64,000 nucleotides of DNA from IMG/VR virus record IMGVR_UViG_3300023174_003623, positions 90,778 to 154,777 of that record; one strand, written 5' to 3'. The DNA comes from a virus. The position numbers and the translations under genes were made by a program. The notes under the pieces are model-generated. The model was given only the letters and a program-made list of their open reading frames with translations, did not search any database and was not told where the DNA came from. Positions 35,090 to 42,744 of the stretch are shown one piece after another (within the stretch, counting starts at the first letter, position 1; each line of letters opens with the position of its first letter).

Positions 35090-35844
35090 AAAAACCATTT
35101 ATTCTTTTAATTGGCGATAATTGCCGTGATATCTATTATTATGGCAATGTAAATCGAATTAGTCCAGAAGCTCCTGTTCCTATTTTAGATTCTTCTTTTA
35201 AAGAAGAAAAATATGGAATGGCAGGTAATGTATGGCACAATTTAGAAAAACTTGGTTGTGATATTGTATTCCTCACTTCTGGGCGGTCTTCAAAAACTCG
35301 ATTTATTGATGTTAAAACCAATCAGCATTTAATTCGATTTGATGAAGATCCAAAACGAGAGCCAGTCAAATTACCTTCTTTACATTCCAACACATCTGTA
35401 TTTGACGCAATAGTAATTTCTGATTATGATAAAGGTTCTGTTACTTACGATACCATTGATTATATTAAAACTTATTATGATGGTCCAATTTTCATAGATA
35501 CTAAGAAAAAAGATCTTGCCCGATTTGAAGGTATGTATGTCAAGATTAATCAAAAAGAATATGAAGATGCTATCTCTTATCCAGAAGAACATTTGATTAC
35601 AACTTTAGGTGATATTGGAGCGTCGTATAAAGGTAAATTGTATGGAACTAAAAGTATAGATAAGTTTGATGTATGTGGTGCTGGTGACACTTTCTTTGCT
35701 TCTTTGATTTATAAGTTTCTCTTTACAAAAGACATAGAACAAAGTATAATTTTTGCAAACGCAGCAAGTGCTGTAACAGTCCAACATAATGGAGTATATT
35801 CACCATCAATAAGTGAAATTGAAGAGGTATTAAATGACAAGTAA
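35086..35844 (+). CDS. PfkB-family heptose-7-phosphate kinase (HldE kinase-like)
   Basis: 252 aa. 'GDNCRDIYYYGNVNRISPEA' (10-29) and PVPI, 'QHLIRFDED' (80-88), and the PfkB signature DVCGAGDTF (195-203) match the kinase domain of HldE, which makes heptose bisphosphate for ADP-heptose and LPS core. The nucleotidyltransferase domain of full-length HldE is absent. ATGA overlap upstream and an 11-bp overlap with the GT9 gene downstream. Active-site Asp of GAGD is present. Confidence 0.82.
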   Translation: MKKPFILLIGDNCRDIYYYGNVNRISPEAPVPILDSSFKEEKYGMAGNVWHNLEKLGCDIVFLTSGRSSKTRFIDVKTNQHLIRFDEDPKREPVKLPSLHSNTSVFDAIVISDYDKGSVTYDTIDYIKTYYDGPIFIDTKKKDLARFEGMYVKINQKEYEDAISYPEEHLITTLGDIGASYKGKLYGTKSIDKFDVCGAGDTFFASLIYKFLFTKDIEQSIIFANAASAVTVQHNGVYSPSISEIEEVLNDK

Positions 35845-36676
35845 ATTAGGGATAATTCAACTGCGAGGTGGTGGAGATTGTTTAATTACACTTCCTATTG
35901 CAAAACATTTTTATGATAAGGGACATGAAGTTTATTGGGTAATCGATGGTGCTTTTCAAAAGGCATTTCAATATGCCGCCCCTTATGTAAATTTTCTTCC
36001 TTTATCAGTAGAAGAAAAGTCAATTCAATCTAATATTCGCAATCCATATTGGTTTGAGACACCGAGGCAAATGTTATTGGATGAAGGATGTTCTGAAATA
36101 ATAAGTTTTCCGTATGAAGAAATCTTACACTTTTCAAAAATTGGCATGCCTTCTCGATTGATTGATCCAGTTCCAATTCGTGCTAAAGAACTTGGTCTAC
36201 CTTTCCATACTACATTTGATCAATTTAAATATGCTGCAACAAGTGTTCCTTTTGAAAAAAAATGGAATCTTGACATTCGACGTAATCTTAAACAAGAAAA
36301 AGAATTATATGATCGTTTGGTTTGGGATAAGGCTGGTCCATATATTATTGCTCACACTTCTGGTGCGATGGGAAGAATTAAGTATGAACTTGATTTAAGA
36401 AATTTTGCTATTAATATTGGTTTAGCTGAAGCACAGATTATTGAAATAAGCGATTTAACTGACAACATTTTTGATTGGATTACTCTTATTGAAAAGAGTG
36501 CATGTTTTGTTGGAATTGATTCATTTTTTGTGAATTTGGTAGAGCAACTTCAAATGAAAATAAGAAAGTTTTTCATTCGTCGATCACCTACTAATTTTAC
36601 ACCAGTATTAAAAGGTACTTGGGATTATTTGCCGATTTCATTGGCTACCGATCAGCCACACGATCTACAGTTTTAA
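35834..36676 (+). CDS. GT9-type glycosyltransferase (heptosyltransferase-like)
   Basis: 280 aa. N-terminal 'LGIIQLRGGGDCLITLPIAK' (5-24) is the GT9 nucleotide-sugar pattern of LPS heptosyltransferases. Later 'YIIAHTSGAMGRIKYEL' and 'SACFVGIDSFFVNLVEQL' correspond to the GT-B C-domain motifs. With the heptose kinase upstream it suggests modification with heptose, of host surface or phage component. Confidence 0.75.
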   Translation: MTSKLGIIQLRGGGDCLITLPIAKHFYDKGHEVYWVIDGAFQKAFQYAAPYVNFLPLSVEEKSIQSNIRNPYWFETPRQMLLDEGCSEIISFPYEEILHFSKIGMPSRLIDPVPIRAKELGLPFHTTFDQFKYAATSVPFEKKWNLDIRRNLKQEKELYDRLVWDKAGPYIIAHTSGAMGRIKYELDLRNFAINIGLAEAQIIEISDLTDNIFDWITLIEKSACFVGIDSFFVNLVEQLQMKIRKFFIRRSPTNFTPVLKGTWDYLPISLATDQPHDLQF

Positions 36677-36687
36677 GAGGTAACAGT

Positions 36688-36864
36688 ATGAAATATGATA
36701 AAAATTATAAGATGAATAAAATGACTAAGATAATGCTTAGTTTAATGCCTGATCAAAGCAGTTATTCTTTAGTAAAAAAGGCATTTATTGAAGCTGAACA
36801 ACATGCTTTTAATTCTAAAAAGAAAATGTCAGTTAAACATATACCATCCGATACAGAAGAATAA
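36688..36864 (+). CDS. Unknown small protein
   Basis: 58 aa from ATG 36688 (TAAGAGG upstream). Lys/Met-rich, basic N-terminal half. No family recognised. Confidence 0.55.
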   Translation: MKYDKNYKMNKMTKIMLSLMPDQSSYSLVKKAFIEAEQHAFNSKKKMSVKHIPSDTEE

Positions 36865-36891
36865 GATTTAATATATAGAAAATGTATTTCA

Positions 36892-36899
36892 TATAAATA
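36892..36899 (+). promoter_or_regulatory. Late promoter TATAAATA for cargo gene cluster
   Basis: Perfect match 40 bp before the start at 36939. Confidence 0.8.
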
Positions 36900-36938
36900 T
36901 CAATATCTTATACTCACTGCTTTTATAGAGGAACTACC

Positions 36939-37589
36939 ATGGCAAAGAAGTTTACGCAATTTGTTCAAGAAGCCCATATCAAGACAATCAATGAAGACGA
37001 ACTTACTCATTTTATAAATGAATTGGTTGAAGAACATGATTTGACTGAAGAAGAAACTCAAGAAGTGCTTGACGAACTTTTTGGAATTGGTAGCACATTG
37101 AAACGAGTTGGTAGTGTTGTAGCTTCCCCATTCAAACATGTTGGTGCATGGGTTAAAGGGAAAGTAGATAAAGCAAAATCTGGTATTCATGCTTTAAAAG
37201 TTAAATCTCGTGCAGCAGATATAAAAAGTGCTGGTAAATTGTCTGCCGCTAGACAAGCTAGTGCAACAAGTGTATCAGATACTTATAAAAAATCTGCTGG
37301 TGCAGATTCTGAACGTACTAAAGCAAGACAAGTTCGTCAAGCAACTATTCGCACACGAAAAGCTGGTGGTGGTGTAACTTCAACAGGCAGTGCATATATC
37401 ACTCATCCAGAAACGGGTCGGCATGTTGCTATTTCTCATGATGATGCTGGTGCAATTGGTAGAGGTGAAAAGAAAGCCTCTGATGTAATTAAAGCTAAAG
37501 CACCTAAACCAAAGGCAGTTGCTCCAGCACCTAAACCAAAAGCTAAGGCTCCTTCATCAGTTGTTAGATCACCAAGACGTAGCAGATAA
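36939..37589 (+). CDS. Basic internal-protein candidate with capsid-targeting-like start
   Basis: 216 aa. N-terminus MAKKFTQFVQEAHIK is very close to the T4 targeting peptide (FVQE|A, an ideal gp21 site). A short acidic helical part follows, and from about residue 65 the protein is very basic with Ala/Lys/Arg/Ser runs (KAKAPKPKAVAPAPKPKAKA), as expected of a DNA-binding internal head protein. Late promoter just upstream. Confidence 0.65.
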   Translation: MAKKFTQFVQEAHIKTINEDELTHFINELVEEHDLTEEETQEVLDELFGIGSTLKRVGSVVASPFKHVGAWVKGKVDKAKSGIHALKVKSRAADIKSAGKLSAARQASATSVSDTYKKSAGADSERTKARQVRQATIRTRKAGGGVTSTGSAYITHPETGRHVAISHDDAGAIGRGEKKASDVIKAKAPKPKAVAPAPKPKAKAPSSVVRSPRRSR

Positions 37590-37600
37590 AGGACTTATTA

Positions 37601-37873
37601 ATGGATTATTTAACCATTAAAGAACTTGTGCTAGAAATTGTTGAAGAGATTTTGTCTTCTGACGAGGATTTGCAAGAACTTTTTGTCAGAAGACGAAAAT
37701 CTGCTGTACCAAAGAAAAGAGGTCAATACCCTCAAAAAGTTGATCGTCACAAATATGTGAAACAATTCAGACCTTTTGCTACTCGTGGTGGATTTCAGAT
37801 TGATGCTCGATATGTGCGTAGAGGTGGGCCAACATCAAATCCTTTGAATCCTGTCAGACCACCTCGTCCTTAA
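37601..37873 (+). CDS. Unknown small protein
   Basis: 90 aa. Acidic N-terminal helix (IKELVLEIVEEILSSDEDLQ) then an Arg/Lys/Pro-rich tail ending RPPRP. The first helix resembles a segment near the C-terminus of the next gene (LKEIIHQYVVEALEEILDEG), suggesting shared origin or shared partner. Confidence 0.6.
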   Translation: MDYLTIKELVLEIVEEILSSDEDLQELFVRRRKSAVPKKRGQYPQKVDRHKYVKQFRPFATRGGFQIDARYVRRGGPTSNPLNPVRPPRP

Positions 37874-37878
37874 AATTA

Positions 37879-38781
37879 ATGAAATCTTTGCATCAGTTTA
37901 TAAAAGAAAAAGTTGCATCAGGTAAAGTTATCAATGCAGAAGAAAGCCCTTTATATAAAAAAAGAGATAAACCAGAAGAAAAACTATCTTCAGAAGAAGA
38001 AGTTCAAAAAGCTCTTAATACTGATGCCACATCCAGAAGAATAATTGCAAAAAATATTCAACATCCTGTAGGTACTCGGATTGGTGCGCGACTTAATCTT
38101 AACGTATTAAAAAATAATGGTATTCCTGTTTTAACAATTCATAAAGGTTCTAAAAGAGGAGGATCTTATGGTGGTGAGGCTCAAGCTTACCATCATGTTG
38201 TAACCCTTCATAATGTAGAATTTAACGTCAATCAATCAGCAAGAGATGCTATTGCAACGGGTAGAGAAAATAAAAGTGCAATGGCTTCAGTTGATGGCGA
38301 AATACAAGATCCTAGCAAGCATAGTTTTAATGGTGTAGTTGCTAAATTCAATCCAAAACGTCAACATGTATTTGTAGATGAAAATGGACGGGCAATTAAG
38401 TCTGCTGAAGATGTAACTCTACATGGAAATCGTGCATACTTGCGTGGAAAAATTGAATATCATAACGCAGAAACAATACCGCATCCTATAGGGGATTCGC
38501 CTTCAGATGCAAAATTACATGAAAAAAGGAATTTAGGAGAAACTAATATGTCAAAACTAAAAGAAATCATTCACCAGTATGTTGTAGAAGCACTTGAAGA
38601 GATTCTTGACGAAGGTGTTGAGCGTGAAGCCAGACTTCAAAATAGCGTCTTGAATGATCCTACAAATCAAGATAAAAGAGATGCATTAGAACGTGCAGTA
38701 ACAAAAAACGTTAGAAGAAAAGTTAGAGCTATGAGAAAGCGTCTTTTTGTGCCAAAACCCGATGATAAGTATGATGACTAA
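37879..38781 (+). CDS. Cargo candidate with capsid-targeting-like start
   Basis: 300 aa. MKSLHQFIKEK start (FIKE|K). Middle: 'IGARLNLNVLKNNGIPVLTI' with HKGSKRGGSYGGEAQ, VTLHNVEFNVNQSARD and 'HGNRAYLRGKIEYHNAE', an unrecognised domain. A C-terminal acidic helix (about 226-250) is followed by a basic end. An in-frame ATG at 38548 preceded by AGGAG (38537-38541) could start a short C-terminal product. Confidence 0.6.
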   Translation: MKSLHQFIKEKVASGKVINAEESPLYKKRDKPEEKLSSEEEVQKALNTDATSRRIIAKNIQHPVGTRIGARLNLNVLKNNGIPVLTIHKGSKRGGSYGGEAQAYHHVVTLHNVEFNVNQSARDAIATGRENKSAMASVDGEIQDPSKHSFNGVVAKFNPKRQHVFVDENGRAIKSAEDVTLHGNRAYLRGKIEYHNAETIPHPIGDSPSDAKLHEKRNLGETNMSKLKEIIHQYVVEALEEILDEGVEREARLQNSVLNDPTNQDKRDALERAVTKNVRRKVRAMRKRLFVPKPDDKYDD

Positions 38782-38787
38782 ATTTAA

Positions 38788-39108
38788 GTGATATCTTTTA
38801 TTGATTACATTCTCGAAGTAAAGCATACAAAGCGAACCAAGAGAATAAAAAGGGGAAAAGCAAAGGAGCCAACACAGCCAAGACAAAGTGATTGGCCTCC
38901 TTTCACCCCTGAGCCTCCATCATATACAAACAGCACTGGTATAGCGGAACAGGAAGGCGAACCCACAAAGCCTAACAACCCTACACCTTTGCCACCTTCT
39001 AATCCCCCCCAAAAGAAGAAGAAGCCATCTAAAAGCACTTCTCTTTTTGGGTCTGGGTTTACAGGTCTTTCAAGCGGTCTTCCTCCGACTTCTGCACAGG
39101 GCAATTAA
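38788..39108 (+). CDS. Proline-rich cargo candidate, GTG start
   Basis: 106 aa. Starts at GTG 38788 with MISFIDYILEV (YILE|V), then a basic patch (KHTKRTKRIKRGK) and a long Pro/Ser/Lys-rich low-complexity region. No good ribosome-binding site, so it may be coupled to the preceding gene 6 bp away. Smallest of the targeting-motif proteins. Confidence 0.5.
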   Translation: MISFIDYILEVKHTKRTKRIKRGKAKEPTQPRQSDWPPFTPEPPSYTNSTGIAEQEGEPTKPNNPTPLPPSNPPQKKKKPSKSTSLFGSGFTGLSSGLPPTSAQGN

Positions 39109-39112
39109 ACTC

Positions 39113-39140
39113 TTTACTTTTTAAAAAAACTCTGTATAAT
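39113..39140 (+). promoter_or_regulatory. Sigma-70 type promoter
   Basis: TTTACT (39113-39118), 16-bp spacer, TATAAT (39135-39140); 26 bp before the next gene. Marks the change from late cargo genes to early-type genes. Confidence 0.65.
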
Positions 39141-39165
39141 TGCCTTCATCTTAACAGGAGGCGAT

Positions 39166-39396
39166 ATGAAAGTTAAATTTGATCCGTCCAACCCTAGCCA
39201 TCTCAGGTCTTATCGAATTTTCTTGACACATAAGACTTGGTTGAATGGCTGCATCTTTGAACTAGAATGGCCGTATCATGACATTCCCGTGATGATTCAG
39301 GCAAAAATTATTGATAAATATCTTGACAAACTTATCAAAATGATGGATACTGAATCTTCTGAAAACAAAACTAAACGTCAACGAAAAAGTGCTTGA
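39166..39396 (+). CDS. Unknown small protein
   Basis: 76 aa, start MKVKFDPSNPSHLRSYRI with AGGAGG at 39156. Two Trp; Lys-rich tail. Likely early expressed. No family recognised. Confidence 0.65.
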   Translation: MKVKFDPSNPSHLRSYRIFLTHKTWLNGCIFELEWPYHDIPVMIQAKIIDKYLDKLIKMMDTESSENKTKRQRKSA

Positions 39397-39421
39397 CAAG
39401 TTTTCAAAAGAATTGTACACT
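39393..39421 (+). promoter_or_regulatory. Sigma-70 type promoter for DUF932 gene
   Basis: TTGACA (39393-39398), 17-bp spacer, TACACT (39416-39421). Confidence 0.75.
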
Positions 39422-39452
39422 AGTTTTCGTAATAACAATTGAGGTGATTTAT

Positions 39453-40409
39453 ATGGCTCATATGATTGAAGAAATTAATGGTGTTGCTCAAATGGCATAT
39501 TCTATTTCGGGTGAAGTACCTTGGCACAGTCTTGGTAAACCAGTTCCGCCCGATCTGTCTCCGAAGCAGATGCTAGAGGCTGCTGGTGTAAACTGGACTG
39601 TTCGCAAGGTTCCGGCTTTTGCAAATGTGAACGGTAAGAACGTAGCGGTTGGTCGTTCTGCTCTGGTTCGCGATTCTGATGATAGCATTCTTGATGTTGT
39701 CTCTGATGATTGGAACATTCTTCAGAACGAAAGTGCTTTTGAGTTCTTTCATGATTTTGTTGCTGCCGGTGAGATGGAAATGCACACTGCTGGTTCTCTT
39801 CGTAACGGTCAGATTGTCTGGGCACTTGCGAAGGTTAATGATGGCTTTGAGCTTTTTAAGGGTGATACTGTAGACTCTTATCTACTCTTCACCAATCCGC
39901 ATCGTTATGGTTGGAGTATTGACGTTCGCTTTAGTCCGATTCGTACCGTGTGTTGGAATACCTTGACTCTTTCGTTGAATACTGCTTCTACGAACATGGT
40001 GAAGGTTTCTCACCGCCGACAGTTTGATTCGGATATGGTGAAGGAAACTCTTGGTGTTGCTAAAGAGAAGTTGGGTAAGTATAAGGAAATGGCTTCTTAT
40101 TTGGGTGCCAAGCGTTATACTGAACAGTCTCTTGTGGAATACTTCAAGAAAGTATTTCCGGTTTCTGGTGCTGGTGAAAAGGAAATGTCTCGTTCTGCTA
40201 GTAAGGCTCTTGATATCATTCATACGCAGCCCGGAGCTTCATATGCTGAAGGTTCTTACTGGCAAGCGTGGAATGCGACTACATATATGGTAGACCACAT
40301 TATTGGTCGTAACAATGACAATCGCCTTACGTCAGCTTGGTATGGTCAGGGCAAGACTCTTAAGAATAAGGCTCTTGAACTTGCGATTACTATGGCTGAA
40401 GCTGCATAG
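39453..40409 (+). CDS. DUF932 (TIGR03299-type) phage/plasmid protein
   Basis: 318 aa from ATG 39453 (GAGGTG upstream). 'MAHMIEEINGVAQMAY' with 'PWHSLGKPVPPDLSPKQML' and NWTVRKVPAF are hallmarks of the DUF932 family carried by phages and plasmids; function unknown. C-terminal 'GTLLNALNA'-type helix replaced here by WQAWNATTYMVDHIIGR. Codon use is biased toward C/G-ending codons, suggesting high early expression. The last base of its stop codon is the first base of a hammerhead ribozyme. Confidence 0.85.
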   Translation: MAHMIEEINGVAQMAYSISGEVPWHSLGKPVPPDLSPKQMLEAAGVNWTVRKVPAFANVNGKNVAVGRSALVRDSDDSILDVVSDDWNILQNESAFEFFHDFVAAGEMEMHTAGSLRNGQIVWALAKVNDGFELFKGDTVDSYLLFTNPHRYGWSIDVRFSPIRTVCWNTLTLSLNTASTNMVKVSHRRQFDSDMVKETLGVAKEKLGKYKEMASYLGAKRYTEQSLVEYFKKVFPVSGAGEKEMSRSASKALDIIHTQPGASYAEGSYWQAWNATTYMVDHIIGRNNDNRLTSAWYGQGKTLKNKALELAITMAEAA

Positions 40410-40464
40410 TCCTTCTGACGAGTCTTTAATAGACGAAACGGGAAAAGGATGTCCCGTCAAGGAC
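40409..40464 (+). ncRNA. Type I hammerhead self-cleaving ribozyme
   Basis: All conserved core bases are present: CTGACGA (40415-40421) and GAA (40435-40437). Stem I GTCCTT/AAGGAC (40409-40414 with 40459-40464), stem II GTCT/AGAC (40422-40425 with 40431-40434, loop TTAAT), stem III ACGGGA/TCCCGT (40438-40443 with 40452-40457, loop of 8). C17 is C40458, giving the classic GUC cleavage site, so self-cleavage is predicted between 40458 and 40459. Open helix is stem I, hence type I. All three stems are perfect. Confidence 0.92.
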
Positions 40465-40594
40465 ACGCACCGAGACCTTGTGGTGTATCGGTGACGCGGG
40501 GTATAATGGAATTCCCCAGGAAGAATGTAGGCAGATGAAAGAGTCTTGTCGGAGTTGATCGCCCGCCCTCTCCATCTCACATTCTTAAACCGCG
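40465..40594 (+). ncRNA. Structured RNA downstream of the hammerhead
   Basis: Hairpin CACCGA/TCGGTG (40468-40473 with 40488-40493), then three nested helices: CGCGG/CCGCG (40495-40499 with 40590-40594), AAGAATGT/ACATTCTT (40521-40528 with 40579-40586), AGATG/CATCT (40533-40537 with 40573-40577), plus GAG/CTC inside. It ends one base before the stop codon of the converging minus-strand gene. No reading frame. Hammerhead cleavage would release it with a 5'-hydroxyl end. Identity unknown. Confidence 0.65.
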
Positions 40595-40987
40595 CTATAT
40601 CTTTCTAGAAACTATACCTCGACCTTTTGGCGCATATGGTTTTACTCTTTCTACATTCAAAAGAGGATATCCCCATTTACCATTTGGGCCTATATCAAAT
40701 TTAGATTGTGGTGCGACTTGATGTTTGTCGTAATCTCTTCTAAACTCTTCTTCGTTTTTATAAAAGATAGGCTCTCCAACAGTAGCATGACCAACAACCT
40801 GTGCTGGGCCTTTACCTGTTCTTACAATACCTATTTTCTTTCCGATATATGGATGAAGAGTGGGTGTATTTCTGGTTTCAATAGTTTTCTGACCGTGTAG
40901 AATTTGGTCAGTAAAAGGTTGAGTTTTATCGTTTATATTGATACCGATTGACACTTCTTCAGTTATAAAATTAATAAATGAAAGCAT
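40595..40987 (-). CDS. ASCH/PUA-like protein with capsid-targeting-like start
   Basis: 130 aa. Residues 1-11 MLSFINFITEE are targeting-like (FITE|E). From about 15 the protein has the ASCH pattern: 'QPFTDQILHGQKTIETRNTP' then YIGKKIGIVRTGKGPAQVVG and 'GYPLLNVERVKPY'. ASCH domains bind RNA or modified nucleotides. Transcribed leftward from a late promoter that overlaps the promoter of its rightward neighbour; AAAAGGAGA precedes the start. Convergent with the hammerhead RNA. Confidence 0.75.
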   Translation of the reverse strand: MLSFINFITEEVSIGININDKTQPFTDQILHGQKTIETRNTPTLHPYIGKKIGIVRTGKGPAQVVGHATVGEPIFYKNEEEFRRDYDKHQVAPQSKFDIGPNGKWGYPLLNVERVKPYAPKGRGIVSRKI

Positions 40988-41003
40988 ATAGTCTCCTTTT
41001 GCA

Positions 41004-41015
41004 TATTTATAAATA
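41004..41015. promoter_or_regulatory. Overlapping divergent late promoters
   Basis: TATTTATAAATA contains TATAAATA on both strands: minus-strand copy 41004-41011 (toward 40987) and plus-strand copy 41008-41015 (toward 41044). The two share four base pairs, so polymerase can occupy only one direction at a time. Confidence 0.8.
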
Positions 41016-41043
41016 ATATGTCACATTGATAAGGTATAAAAAG

Positions 41044-41595
41044 ATGTTATCATTCTTCGAGTTTATTACAGAAAAAGTTTTATCGATTGGACTAAACCCA
41101 GAACACGAAAAATATCGAACACAACATATGCAAGATATGCACGATATGCTTGTAAAATCATATCATTATGTTGGTGGCTATGCTGGGTTGGGTTCTGGTT
41201 CTGAGGAAGAATCAAAAGCAATTCACTCTGATTTATCCAATCCAGATCATATTATTAAAGTCATTAAAAGAGGCAGTGCAATCACCGCTCTTGCTATGTA
41301 CAAACCACAATTCGGACGTAAAGGTATAGCATCTGCTACTGATGGCACTGCTCAAGGGGTTAAAGATTGGAAAAAAATGAGGGACGAAGATAGTCGTCGG
41401 CATGGTTGGGCGGAAACTTCACATAAAGCTACCGCAGCATTAAAAAAACTAGGCTACCCTGAAATTCCAATTCAAGATATGCAGCGAATCTTATCAAATA
41501 AGAAACTGACACCAACCTCTGGTAACAAATATACTAGAGAGATTGGTGGACACGAACACGAAAAAGTTGGAATGGGCTATCCAAAGCTAGACTAA
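41044..41595 (+). CDS. Phage GNAT-like protein with capsid-targeting-like start
   Basis: 183 aa from ATG 41044. N-terminus MLSFFEFITEK is nearly the same as that of the divergent ASCH gene. The body 'AITALAMYKPQFGRKGIASA' then TDGTAQGVKDWKKMRDEDSRR and 'WAETSHKATAALKKLGYPEI' matches a family of phage proteins suspected to have a GNAT acetyltransferase-like fold. Activity unproven. Late promoter 29 bp upstream. Confidence 0.65.
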   Translation: MLSFFEFITEKVLSIGLNPEHEKYRTQHMQDMHDMLVKSYHYVGGYAGLGSGSEEESKAIHSDLSNPDHIIKVIKRGSAITALAMYKPQFGRKGIASATDGTAQGVKDWKKMRDEDSRRHGWAETSHKATAALKKLGYPEIPIQDMQRILSNKKLTPTSGNKYTREIGGHEHEKVGMGYPKLD

Positions 41596-41616
41596 TTCAA
41601 ATTGTTATGATATAAT
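41588..41616 (+). promoter_or_regulatory. Weak sigma-70 type promoter
   Basis: TAGACT (41588-41593), 17-bp spacer, TATAAT (41611-41616). The -10 box is perfect, the -35 weak. It is the only candidate ahead of the early genes from 41657. Confidence 0.5.
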
Positions 41617-41656
41617 TTATAAACTGAAGTTATAAACAAATGTGCAAGGATTTGGT

Positions 41657-41947
41657 ATGAAAGTTACAATATGTGATCCTCCGAGTGGTTGTCAATATGG
41701 ATTTCCCCGTGCAATTCCTCAAGAAGTTCTTGATAGTATGATTGTAGCCCGTGAAAAAGGCGAATCACATACTACTATATTTAATAATTGGCTCATTTCA
41801 TGTGATTATCCTCCATCTCTGATTGAATCGTATGGAGATCAATTTTATTGCCGTTATTGGGAAGAGGATGTCAGACCTGTAACTAACATAACTAAATTCG
41901 TTGCTGAACCAGATGTTGAATGTCTTGGATTTGATGAAAATGACTGA
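41657..41947 (+). CDS. Unknown protein
   Basis: 96 aa from ATG 41657. 'ICDPPSGCQYGFPRAIPQEV' then LISCDYPPSLIESYGDQFYCRYW; three Cys and several aromatic residues. Close to small proteins seen in other large phages, no known role. First gene of the long early run; overlaps the next by 8 bp. Confidence 0.65.
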   Translation: MKVTICDPPSGCQYGFPRAIPQEVLDSMIVAREKGESHTTIFNNWLISCDYPPSLIESYGDQFYCRYWEEDVRPVTNITKFVAEPDVECLGFDEND

Positions 41948-42137
41948 TTCTAATAAAAGTTTGAGCGAAAACGATTTTCATGCAATGTCAATTTCTATTG
42001 ATAGTGCTATTTTAATGTGTGATAATGAACGTGAATTATTGAAGCTTGCTTGTGTTATGTTGCAACGAGCTGTAGAGATTTTTGAAACACATTTAGGGGT
42101 AGATGGGCGTAAGCAAATGTTTAAGGATTTAGTATGA
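41940..42137 (+). CDS. Unknown small protein
   Basis: 65 aa, helical (FHAMSISIDSAILMCDNERE). Overlaps on both sides, so part of a coupled operon. Confidence 0.6.
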   Translation: MTDSNKSLSENDFHAMSISIDSAILMCDNERELLKLACVMLQRAVEIFETHLGVDGRKQMFKDLV

Positions 42138-42376
42138 AACCATGGTATTATAAACTGTTATGCATTCTTTTAGGGCATCAATTAAGAATTCACAAAATCT
42201 TTTGGGATAGGACTCGAAAGGTGCATTGTGAAAGATGTAAACTACAATTCCATACAAATCTCTTTATGGAGCATTTAGAACCTTGGGATAAACGCTGCGA
42301 AGAAATTTATAAGAATGATGATAGAAATTTCTTTAGTTCTTTAGATGAAAAAGATGAGGTTGTAAAATGGATCTGA
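42134..42376 (+). CDS. Unknown small protein with CxxC
   Basis: 80 aa; hydrophobic start MKPWYYKLLCILLGHQ and one CERC pair near residue 32. ATGA overlap upstream, 10-bp overlap downstream. Confidence 0.6.
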   Translation: MKPWYYKLLCILLGHQLRIHKIFWDRTRKVHCERCKLQFHTNLFMEHLEPWDKRCEEIYKNDDRNFFSSLDEKDEVVKWI

Positions 42377-42744
42377 AAAAGTATATGGTAGAAACGATTA
42401 GTATTCATCGAATTCGATATGTGGTCGAAGCCAAAGAAGCGACTCATGCGACTGATGAAGTGGTGATGAGGATGGGCGATACTCACTTTGATGAATTCTC
42501 TCAGCATCATATTGATGAGGTTATTTCTTCCGTCCGTGAAATTTCTGATGAAGATTATCTTAAGACTTTTGATGAAGATAACGACTATCTTAAGAATTGG
42601 TCTGATGAAAAGAAATTTGGATTCGTTCAGCGAATTGATTATGGTGAAGAATTTTTGCAAAAATTAACTGATATTCATAAAGAACTAGATCCTCTTTGTG
42701 GTGATCCTGATTGTTGTGGAGTATGCAATGATAATTCAAAATGA
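42367..42744 (+). CDS. Unknown acidic protein
   Basis: 125 aa. 'MVETISIHRIRYVVEAKEAT' near the start and an acidic middle, ending in a Cys cluster CGDPDCCGVC that could bind a metal. Overlaps the next gene by 17 bp. Confidence 0.6.
   Translation: MDLKKYMVETISIHRIRYVVEAKEATHATDEVVMRMGDTHFDEFSQHHIDEVISSVREISDEDYLKTFDEDNDYLKNWSDEKKFGFVQRIDYGEEFLQKLTDIHKELDPLCGDPDCCGVCNDNSK

Noticed and set aside
39001-39107. Minus-strand frame opposite the proline-rich gene
   Set aside because: Gly-rich translation of the antisense of a Pro-rich gene; no start signal.
40478-40507. Promoter-like TTGTGG-18-TATAAT within the structured RNA
   Set aside because: The bases belong to the proposed RNA fold, the -35 is poor, and no rightward gene follows.
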